Below are positions 48,791 to 59,209 of a stretch of DNA of 64,000 bases, one piece after another. How positions within the stretch are numbered: position 1 is the first letter of the stretch; each line of letters starts with the position of its first letter. The stretch spans positions 5,187,270 to 5,251,269 of the forward strand of contig OZ026850.1 in assembly GCA_964023205.1 (NCBI GenBank), read 5' to 3'. The position numbers and the translations under genes are program-made. The notes under the pieces were generated by a model that saw only the letters and a list, made by a program, of their open reading frames with translations, was not told the DNA's origin and made no database searches. This stretch comes from Lutraria lutraria (lineage: Eukaryota; Mollusca; Bivalvia; Venerida; Mactridae).

Positions 48791-51040
48791 TGTCCGTGAA
48801 GTTGGCAGCCCAGCAGCCTAGCAGCCTAGCAGCGTGAAGTTGGCAGCCCAGCAGCCTAGCAGCGTGAAGTTGGCAGCCCAGCAGCCTAGCAGCCCAGCAG
48901 CGTGAAGTTGGCAGCCCAGCAGCCTAGCAGCCCAGCAGCGTGAAGTTAGCAGCCCAGCAGCCTAGCAGCCCAGCAGCTTAATATATTTCTACAGTTAAAC
49001 TGCACCACAAATCATGCAAAAACTTAAAAACGCATGAAGTAATAACATTATGTTGCTGTCATGTTTATTAGAAGAAAAAATACGATTTTTATCGATTTTG
49101 TGAATCTGGCAGTGTAGCGGCCGCGTAGCGGACTATTATAGTCAAACATAAAATGCACAAGAAATCCGGCTAAACACTTACGAATCGATGATATAATTCG
49201 ATGTTATACCTTTAACGTTCATTAGATGAGAACTTACACATTTTTTCATATTTTTTTGTGAAGTTGGCAGCCCAGCAGCGTCACAGCGTAATCTATATTT
49301 CTACAGATAAACTTCACAACAAATCAAGAAAAAAACTTCAGAATGCATAAAATAATGTCAGTCTGTTGTTTAAACATTGATTAACAGAAAATATATAATT
49401 TTCATATATTCTTTTTCAATGTGAAATTAGCCGCTGCTAGCAGCGTGAAGTTGGCAGCCCAGCAGCGTAACAGCGTAATCTATATTTCTACAGATAAACT
49501 TCACAACAAATCAAGAAAAATACTTCAGAATGCATAAAATAATGTCAGTCTGTTGTTTAAACATTAATTAACAGAAAATATATAATTTTCATTTTTTTTT
49601 TCAATGTGAAATTAGCCGCTGCTAGCAGCGTGAAGTTGGCAGCCCAGCAGCGTAACAGCGTAATCTATATTTCTACAGATAAACTTCACAACAAATCAAG
49701 AAAAATACTCCAGAATGCATAAAATAATGTCAGTCTGTTGTTTGAACGTTAATTAAATGAAAATATATGACTTTTCAAAAAAAAAAAGTGTGCGTGAAAT
49801 TAGACGCTGCTGGGCTGCCAACTTCACGCTGCTAGCAGCGGCTAATTTCAAATTGAAAAAAAAATGAAAATCATATATTTTTAGTTAATTAATGTTTAAA
49901 CAACAGACTGACATTATTTTATGCATTCTGGAGTATTTTTCTTGATTTGTTGTGAAGTTTATCTGTAGAAATATAGATTACGCTGTTACGCTGCTGGGCT
50001 GCCAACTTCACGCTGCTAGCAGCGGCTAATTTCACATTGAAAAAAAATATATGAAAATTATATATTTTCTGTTAATTAATGTTTAAACAACAGACTGACA
50101 TTATTTTATGCGTTCTGAAGTATTTTTCTTGATTTGTTGTGAAGTTTATCTGTAGAAATATAGATTACGCTGTTACGCTGCTGGGCTGCCAACTTCACGC
50201 TGCTAGCAGCGGCTAATTTCACATTGAAAAAAAATATATGAAAATTATATATTTTCTGTTAATTAATGTTTAAACAACAGACTGACATTATTTTATGCGT
50301 TCTGAAGTATTTTTCTTGATTTGTTGTGAAGTTTATCTGTAGAAATATAGATTACGCTGTTACGCTGCTGGGCTGCCAACTTCACGCTGCTAGCAGCGGC
50401 TAATTTCACATTGAAAAAAAATATATGAAAATTATATATTTTCTGTTAATTAATGTTTAAACAACAGACTGACATTATTTTATGCATTCTGAAGTATTTT
50501 TCTTGATTTGTTGTGAAGTTTATCTGTAGAAATATAGATTACGCTGTGACGCTGCTGGGCTGCCAACTTCACAAAAAATAATGTGTAAGTTCTCATCTAA
50601 TGAACGTTAAAGGTATAAAATCGAATTATATCATCGATTCGTAAGTGTTTAGCCGGATTTCTTTTGCATTTTATGTTTGACTATAATAGTCCGCTATGCG
50701 GCCGCTACACTGCCAGATTCACAAAATCGATAAAAATCGTATTTTTTTCTTCTAATAAACATGACAGCAACATAATGTTATTACTTCATGCGTTTTTAAG
50801 TTTTTGCATGATTTGTGGTGCAGTTTAACTGTAGAAATATATTAAGCTGCTGGGCTGCTAGGCTGCTGGGCTGCCAACTTCACGCTGCTGGGCTGCTAGG
50901 CTGCTGGGCTGCCAACTTCACGCTGCTGGGCTGCTAGGCTGCTGGGCTGCCAACTTCACGCTGCTAGGCTGCTAGGCTGCTGGGCTGCCAACTTCACGCT
51001 GCTAGGCTGCTAGGCTGCTGGGCTGCCAACTTCACGGACA
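48791..51040. mobile_element. 2,250-bp palindromic foldback element with inverted tandem subrepeats
   Basis: Ends TGTCCGTGAAGTTGGCAGCC / its complement, flanked by TGCAAAATAGA on both sides (48780-48790 and 51041-51051). Cassette A has one TGCAAAACAGA at the empty site (20127). From each end inward there are five 30-38 bp units (GTGAAGTTGGCAGCCCAGCAGC plus CTAGCAGC/CCAGCAGC blocks), about 280 bp of unique sequence including GCGGCCGC, and then units of about 185 bp. Three of these lie on the left (from 49258, 49445 and 49630) and four, inverted, on the right (ending 50011, 50198, 50385 and 50572). The centre is near 49800. It has no coding capacity. Long inverted repeats built of subrepeats recall Drosophila Foldback and some Mutator-like elements; an 11-bp duplication fits Mutator-like best (inference). 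Confidence 0.92.
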
Positions 51041-51051
51041 TGCAAAATAGA

Positions 51052-52135
51052 TACATCGGAGAAAATGTCAGGACAATATTTTGTGTTATTGAATACTTCC
51101 AATCTAAAAATAAACCTGGTTTGGTATTTTTTGCAGATTTCGAAAAGGTTTTTGACAGTCTTAGTCACTTTATTTACAATCAAATGTTTTAAAAGATTTA
51201 GTTTGGAACATATCTAACTAAGTGGATTAAACTTTTCTACTAAAATATATGTAGCATTGTTATCAACAATGGCTGCCTGTCCCAACCATGCAACATAGAA
51301 AGAGGTGTCAGGCAAGGCTGTCCGTTATCAACTTCAATTTTTATCATCTGTTTAGAAATATTATCTAACAATATCAAACTGAATGCGGACATAACAGGTA
51401 TACAGATAAATGAACGTGAAATCAAACAAACATATTTCGCAGATGGTGGAACCTTTACAATTGATGGATCAAGAAAATCATTAGAAGCACTAATTAATAC
51501 TTTAGATAAACGATGGTGACATAAATTGAAAAAAAAATCTATGTTCAACCGATAATATCAATAACCGATGTCACATTAAGAAACTTCCAATATAAAACTA
51601 TCACTAGAACTATTGCAACTAATAAATACCTCCTTAAATGTAAGTTAGTCAATTCAAGCCTATGTGTATTTTGCAACAGTTGAAACAATAGAACATCTAT
51701 TTTATGAATGTCATTATGTACAAATCTTCTGGAACCAAATAAACTCTTGTTTTGAAAGCAAAGTCATACATTTCAAAATAAATAAACAAAAACGTTTTAA
51801 TTGGAGATGTAAACATAAACAGCAAAACAAATAAACTTTGTACTAATAGTAGCAAAACAATTTATTTAAAAAATGCAGTGTAAGCCAATGTTACCACAAT
51901 ATAACATATTTCAACATTTTTTAAACTTAAAATTGAATACCGAAAAACAAATTTTCTTAATGAAAAACAAATACGACATTTTTATAATTGAATGGGATCC
52001 ATACATTTCAAAACAACATCCATCAATCAATACGAAAATGAATATGGTTAAAAAAGATATAAACTATTCCATGTGCAAAGAACGATCTAAACTCTTCACT
52101 TAAAAATAGTATTACAAAGAAACATATAGAGCCTC
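51052..52135 (+). mobile_element. LINE remnant behind C1q-B, second part
   Basis: Continues the reverse transcriptase (FFADFEKVFDSL, GVRQGCPLS, TYFADGGTFTIDGS, where the catalytic ADD has become ADG). It then jumps near 51510, through an internal deletion, to a C-terminal knuckle (CVFCNS, HLFYECHYVQIFW, with a frameshift). It keeps the 3' end that the cassette A copy lacks. Confidence 0.8.
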
Positions 52136-52175
52136 GGCATGTTTATTTTAATAGAATTTGTGGAAGTATCTTTAA

Positions 52176-54420
52176 GGGGACACAATTCTCAACTTTCAAA
52201 ATAAAACATAGAAAATAGTCACATGGCCAGTTGAAATAATTGGGGAGTCTATACAAAAGTAGTGGTAAGTTGTTAAAACATTAGTGTAGACATGTTATAT
52301 TCACTATTCGAAGGATATAGATCAGCTACCACTGATTAATCAAGAAAACAACACCGTTAAAAACGGTTTATGAAAGTACATTCAAACTCAAAATGTAACG
52401 AACAGTTCGTGAACCAAATTAGTTTTTACACAATACGAAGTAACACTGAACATTGTACGAATCCATTTTTTGGTTGACATAATCGCGTTTACTGAAACGA
52501 CCAAACAAACATTCGACATGTGACATGAATTTCGGCAGGACGCCATTTTTTCATTCGTTAAAATGTAAACAAAACAAATATCTGTGCGATTGGACATTTG
52601 AAGCTGTGACAACACATGATAAGTAATGCATAATGTACCTAAGACATATGGGATTCTCCATTAAGATGGTAAGTCTAAAACACTTCTTTGATTTCTGGTT
52701 CTTTCTATTTGAATTATGGTCAATTGTAGAATGTTTACGATCATTTTCATTTTCCCACGGCTTCTGACCGATTCACTGAAAAAAATTCGTCCGCGAAAGG
52801 AACGGTAACTCGAATTATACTAAACAGGTGGTGGCACATGTTTTTTTTTTATTAAATGACAAGGATTTTTGAAAGATTATCGTTTATTTACCAACATTAG
52901 AAAATATACTTATATCCGTGTAAAGATAAGAAGTTTTGTTCGCTTAGGGGAAAAAAATAATTAAATAATGGACTATGTTTCCGATCGAAGACATTTCCGT
53001 TTTGAGTTGTGAAGCAATTCCGCTATAAATTTCGAAAAGTAAACAAAACAAATAAGGAGACCAAAACTGCGATAATGAGTAATCAGTCCGCAGATCAAAG
53101 TAAGTATTAATACCAAAACATTACGCTTTCATTCATTTACTTTTTGTCGTAGGCACATGCCATGTCTTCAACTTTGTAAAAGTAAGTGCATGAAATATGT
53201 GGTTTTACTATCGCACTGACCCAATTTATCGAAATCCCGTGCAAAGCGTTCTTGAGATATCAGTAAATAGTATGGTGTCTGTGAAGGGATACTGTAGGAA
53301 ATAATAATATGCGTAAAGTTCAGTATTAGTCGCTATCATTATACATGTATAAAGTGTCTTGTTACCTCTGGTAACCTTTTTTTATTTTTTATATGTTTAA
53401 CCAGGTTTTCCAAGGCAATTAAAGGCTATTTTATTGGCGAATGTCGGCGCACGGACAGGCGGGCGGATTGCAGGACGAGCTTCCACAATTTCTTCTGGAC
53501 GCAACTTCTCCTACAATTCTGAAGGGATTTCAACTTTTACACATAACTATTTTGTAGTACCCCTATGCATTTTAGGGATTTTGTGATATGATCCCTTTTG
53601 GCCGATCTATGACCTCGTTTTTTTATTGTGTGCATAACCTATGTGATATATACAGTATATATGGGGAAATACTCTACTGGACGCAACTCCTTCAATTCTG
53701 AAGGGACTTCGACCGAATTTTCACAGAACTACTATGATCAAGTAACAAATCGTTTTTAAATTTCTTTTTTCTAGTAAACGATTACATGGCCATTTTGCCC
53801 CCTCTTGTTTATTGCTATTTTATTTATCCTTAATATATAGATTGATTAATAAATACTATGAACGAATATTGAATTTGTGATTATTGTAACTGACACGTAT
53901 TTTGATAAGTCACAGAACTGACTCAATAAGCTTAACATGAAAATTATCAGAAAATATGATAAACTTTAAATGGCAAGGGGAAATTCTAACTATTGACTGT
54001 TTTGTTCCATGGCACTTTTTACCACTATACCTTTTAATATGTACTTCTTTATGAGCAAAACAGATCGTGTTTTACCTTGTAGTGTGTGTAATAAAATGAA
54101 GTTAGCAGTGTTAATTCTCATTATTTTAAACAAATTTCACTCGTACAACATTGATAAATGTTTTGACATTGTGTAGTGCATAATACTTTTTTGAAATATG
54201 AATTAATGATTGTGTTTGAATGTACGCGAAAATTTGTTCTTATATCCACAATAGCTTTGCCATTTTATCTTTTTTTTCTCCATTCTCGTCAACATTCCTT
54301 TCAGTGCAAATATGACTTGAAATTACATTGATTTCTTTTACTTAAATACAAGCCTATTCTTAATTTTTAATTCTTACCATACCCCACCCGCTTTAGATAA
54401 TTGTCAGAAATTGTGTCCCT
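52176..54420. mobile_element. 2.2-kb element flanked by TTAA (piggyBac-like target)
   Basis: Left end GGGGACACAATT, right end AATTGTGTCCCT, with TTAA on both sides (52172-52175 and 54421-54424). Cassette B shows the empty site GTATCTTTAAAATAACAG at 30535. The termini differ from those of the other TTAA element. There is no transposase frame. A dispersed-repeat-like stretch (about 53380-53760, with two copies of CTGGACGCAACT and GAAGGGA) is nested inside. Confidence 0.85.
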
Positions 54421-54424
54421 TTAA

Positions 54425-55935
54425 AGTAACAGAACTTACTATCTTCATGATAACAGAACAGGAAATATCTTCATTGTAACAGAACTGGTCATATCTTCAT
54501 TTATATTGTAACATACATATTGCAAAATCTTAATAATATCAGAACTGACCAAACCTTCATAATTGCAAAACTAGTAAAAAATCTTATATTATCAAATAAC
54601 TATTAAGGACTGCACTGATTTTTTAATTAATTTCTTCACCATTACTAATACAAATTTCTCAGTTTATGCTTAAATCATAACAGTATTGATTTGGTGTTAT
54701 TCGCTACGGGAGGGGACAGTTTATTATCTATTAGATACAGTTTTACTAACTGCGAGAAGATCATGAGAAATCGATTTTCAATAGTAAACCTGTCTTACCC
54801 GTTACAAGAACAGCAGAAATATCAGCATATGGAATGGAAAAACTTTTTGAATTACCGGGGACATGTCATGTCCATTGTCTAAAAATAAAAGAGGACCTAA
54901 AATCAAATAGAACCAAGGGAAGAAAACAAAAAACTTTTATAGATGAAGAATATAAGCAAGAATTGAAGAATATACGCAAAAAATGCTCACAAGTTATCGA
55001 ATAAGATCAAAGCCCAAAAAAGAATCATGAGCTTATACTGATATACCGAAGCAATTGCTTTTTGGAGTTCAAGATAAAAAGATGAAAATTAATTATATCG
55101 ATATAAAACAGAATACAGAAAATTCATTCAAATGTTCCCTGACATAAATTAAAGAACTTTCTCACTGCTGTATGTCCAAGAATAACAAAAAGACATTCAC
55201 AATTGCAGTAAGGTTGCCATTTACATCTGAATAGAATAGGTACGAAGCTGAATATATCATATGCGTAATACCGAAACTGTTGAGAATTCGGATATTCTTT
55301 GTTTCCTTCAATTAATGCTAACTGTCACAAATACTTACGTCAAATTCATCCGGAGAGTATGGAAAGGAACATAACTTACAGAGCGGAAAATATGTAGAAT
55401 TTTTGGCTGAAACGGGGACCAAGATTTGTGAGACCTAAGGACGATGTTGCTGGTCATCGATCTAGGTGGAGATGTTATGTACATATATATTTTGACCAAG
55501 TTTTGCGAAAATTGTATGGGAAATTTTCAACTTAGAGATTGAATGAGCTGCTAATGATTTATTGCTTTGTATACGAAAGGATTTCCGCATAATCAAGATT
55601 TCATTAACCTTACCAGTGAACTGAAAAGTGTTAATGATAAAACCTCAAAAAATGTAAAGGCGACAAACATTCTTCTTATATTTGATGTAATGGAAATTTA
55701 ATGCTCATTCTTATCAAACATTTGTTTTGTAACTTATGATACTTTTAGAGTGCACTTAAATAATAATCATGTCCATGAGAGTTAACTGCTTGCGCGTAGA
55801 CGTATATTTCATGAGATAAACAGAATTGTTGTTTATTCCTTTATTCCAGTCACTTAAAAATTGGTTTCGTACTTGTTGTTCGCTGTGAATCTAACATTCA
55901 GTTCTTGCAGAGCATTTGTGGTATAACGTCTTGTT
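54425..55935. other. 5' flank of FReD-C, collinear with cassettes A and B
   Basis: No gene. The sequence is shared with 4430-5725 and 30540-32260 and shows short deletions relative to B (for example near 54960). Confidence 0.6.
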
Positions 55936-56352
55936 TTGAGAGATAAAATGGAGTTTGTTCGACTATTCAAAGAAATAATAATATTGTTTCTTATTTGTGA
56001 GGGTTCGTGGTCAATCTCTGTTGAACGCAAATATACAAAATTTATGTACGAAGAACAGTTACTTGAGAAAATGGTGAGATTGGAAATGTTTGTGGAAAAG
56101 ATGGAAAGTGATATCAAAAAAATCATTTCGGAATCTACAATCGTTGTGAATGAAATACAGAATTCAACAAAAAGTGAACTTAATAAAATGGTCAACAGAA
56201 TGGATCGTATAGAATTAGAGATGGACAGTTTTCGTAAGAATGTAATCACAACATTAGTTAACTCTTCACAAACAAATACTGAATGGAAAGGTGAGAAAAA
56301 TCATATTTATTACTAACCATTTGTATTGGCTTAAAGCATATAATAGTCCACA

Positions 56353-57184
56353 GGTAACTGTATCATGAATGTATTATAAATGAATGAATAAAAAAATTTG
56401 ATTTAAAAAAAGATCACTATTTATTAAAACAACATTCATGCAAAATCCCAGAGAAATCCGTCGTATAGTTCACGAGTTATGCCACAAAATGTAAATCAAT
56501 GCTTCGGGACGATCACTGAGGTGATTTTGACATCCAGTAAATTTACATAAAATAGACGATATTTAGTCTTAACCGTTGTGTAAAAACATAATGAACAGGT
56601 ACACTTAGAGAACAAAACTGTTGGAACACATTTACCTCCATGACAATTGGTAAATTCGTTACATGTGAATGTTAAGCAATAAACAAATATTCGGCTTTAA
56701 TTTTTATCCCCGATAGACTCCATTTTGGTTCATATGACGCGCGTGCTATCCAGTTTGCGATTTCAAAAGGGTTTTCCCAGGCGAAATGACGTATGTACAA
56801 GAATTTGGTTCCTGGCCAATGAAAACGAAAGTTACAAAATACACTGGGATTTCTCGAGAGTCATCGAGGTCACAATGACAGAATGAAGCTTTTACGTTGA
56901 TTTATAAGATAAAATCGAAATTTAAACGTTGAACTACATGTTATGAAGGTAAAATAATGTAAGCTTTCAATGCAGGAATATGTTTTTGTTCAATTACGGC
57001 CGTAAAAAGTATATTCATTTGCATGAATTCACCGGAATCCTTGATGAAATTGAAAAACAAAAGTCACCTCAGTGATCGTCCAGAGAATTTTCGTTGAAAT
57101 ATACCTTGTTAACATATTAATAAATATCTTTTTTATAATTCTTTTTTTTTCATTTTTTATAATCTATTCATGATACAGTTTCCT
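56353..57184. mobile_element. Inverted-repeat element, copy 3, in FReD-C intron 1
   Basis: Same termini and insertion point as copy 2 in FReD-A. It has lost about 150 bp near the left end (the stretch leading to TATTGTTAAAACAACATTC) and ends GTTTCC instead of GTTACC. Confidence 0.75.
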
Positions 57185-58090
57185 ATGTAATAGTTTTGAA
57201 ATAAACATACGATGCGCTGAATAACGAACGTATAAAAATAAGATGATTATAAAACAATATTTCCATGTACTAACTTTCGAAATATCTTTTTAGTAATACT
57301 TACTTTGTGACAATAAGATTAATCATAATCATCTTTCATAATTAAAATTTTTCCAGGAATCTTTTGAGAAAACAATCAAACTGTTGATACAATATTTTAT
57401 CATTGAAATTCGAAAATCTTTCCAAATTCACGTTTAAGTCAAAACAATTTCGCTGGTATTCGGTTTGAAAATTTACGGCTCATTAACTATTGACATCCAT
57501 CTACATAATCAAATTTGTGACAATGTACATGCATTTTAGGGAATTTATCAGACCATGAAGATTGTTTTGAAATTAAGAAAGAAGAACCAAGCTCATCCAG
57601 TTGTGTATACTTTGTTTCGTTATGGAAAACAAAACAAAACAGAAAGTTCAGGTCTTGTGTGACATGGACACTTATGGCGGAGGTTGGACGGTAGTTTTAT
57701 ATTTTCTTATATTAGGCCAGAAATGTTGTGTTTACGTTTATCCAGCAGACCCTATTTTTTAGCACCGACCCTAACGTTTTAATAGCTAAATTCAAAGTAC
57801 GAACATATTTAGGTACGAATCGTTTCTCCAAAGTAGGAAAGTTAACTCATTCTAAACATTTTTTACCAGCCTTACGCTTACGAAAAATCAAATGTTGTGA
57901 CTGATCAATAAACATTTTAATGACAAAATATTCTTTAAAACACCGATTTTCACATGCATTTTTTCTGTTTAAAAAATGTGTTTTTCAGAATAATTATTTT
58001 GAGTCAAACTTCTGAGTAAAATTGGTTATACTGTAGGTATTGTCACATTCTTAATTGCTTTAGTGCTATTACTATTTTAATGTATTCAGG

Positions 58091-58252
58091 TTTAAAGACA
58101 ATTCAAGACATAGCGGCGAAGGGGAAGTCTGAATTGCGGTTACATTTGACAGCAGCAGACAACAGCCATGTTTATGAAGTTTTCCCGGATTTCTCACTGT
58201 CAACTGGACCGCAGTACACTCTTCATATTGACAAGGGAACAGGAACTGCAGG
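58091..58252 (+). CDS. FReD-C exon 4 with intact splice acceptor
   Basis: TATTCAG precedes GTTTAAAGACAATTC. Encodes LKTIQDIAAKGKSELRLHLT and on to DKGTGTAG. It serves as the reference showing that the FReD-A acceptor is mutated. Confidence 0.7.
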
Positions 58253-59159
58253 TTTGTATTAAAGCGCAGTGACGGAAAAATACGGTCAATAAAAAGTGAA
58301 AAGTAGGCTTTATGTTCAGTTTGCTGCATTATTGGACAGATTATGAATGAACTTGGGTGTGGATGAATACTTAATAATCATACTTATTAGTTTTACAGTT
58401 GTTATATAACGGCCCATTGATGAATATAATAACCACACGTTATATTCATAAAAAATGCTCAGTCGGAATGACATATGATAATCAATTTTATTGATCGATC
58501 ATGAATTCGAGAGGCAGGACAGAGACCATCTAAGATGACACATTCCTTATCAGAATGAACACATGATTATATACATTAAATGTCAAAGACCAAGAGCTAA
58601 GTTATTTTGTTCTTGTTTTTATGTGTTCTTTTCTGGGAATACTTATCTCATCTATGTAAAGTACTTCAACAAACTTGTGAAACAATCCCTACTTAATCAT
58701 AAAAAACGAAAATTTCCCAACAAAAAATTTCCTTCCATTGTCACACAAGTTTTATAATATTAATATACAAAAGTCAATGAGGTCCCATCAGAATGCATTG
58801 TAATACTTAAAATACTTATCCTAAAGTTTCTTACTAAATAAACAATCGTGAGTACAAGGAAAATCACAGTCACACTTCACGGGAAAATGATAATTGTAAC
58901 GTGCATCCCAATATCCAAAGAATATATTAAATCCTAAGATATATTTAGTGACCCGTTTGAACATAATTCTTTCGAGAAACCGTTATCTAGTTAATTAAAA
59001 AAGTCATGTACAGACTTCATTTTAAAACCTTTCATATTCTGACTAGTTTTCATTTTTCTTTTGTATTTCAACCTGATGAAGAAAACACTGTGTGTACAAT
59101 ATAAAGAGATTTCTAGTCTTGATATCGTGGTTTTAATGTAGGTGTGTAATGAACAACAC

Positions 59160-59165
59160 TATAAA
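59160..59165 (+). promoter_or_regulatory. TATA box of C1q-C
   Basis: TATAAA 50 bp before the ATG at 59210, in the conserved ACACTATAAAGACGGCGTTT context. Confidence 0.65.
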
Positions 59166-59209
59166 GACGGCGTTTATTAAATCAAAAATCATTCCAGGAT
59201 TCATTCAAA

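Larger units (their letters stand above)
30515..52145 (+). repeat. Segmental duplication, cassette B (FReD-B + C1q-B + LINEs)
   Basis: The left edge shares GTGGAAGTATCTTTAA with the start of cassette C (52156-52175). Collinear with A from about 30960 onward, nearly base for base, apart from insertions specific to B: an hAT-like element, a TTAA element, a mariner, a long LINE and a foldback element. A deletion removes FReD exons 2-4 and most of exon 1. Confidence 0.85.
55948..58252 (+). pseudogene. FReD-C: fibrinogen-related gene lacking exons 3 and 5
   Basis: Exon 1 (55948-56290) is open and nearly the same as in A, with signal peptide and coiled coil. Exon 2 (about 57540-57690) has a 5-bp AAAAC insertion before the LCDMD block that shifts the frame, plus an Asp-to-Tyr change. 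Exon 3 is gone: intron 2 sequence at about 57970 continues directly into intron 3 sequence matching 10073 of cassette A. Exon 4 (58091-58252) is open and keeps its CAG acceptor. Exon 5 is missing because sequence after 58380 joins the region upstream of the C1q gene. The copy cannot encode a fibrinogen domain, though exon 1 alone could still be used. Confidence 0.85.

Noticed and set aside
48791..51040. Satellite DNA or pearl-type tandem element
   Set aside because: The units are arranged as inverted arms with a target-site duplication, not as a simple head-to-tail array.
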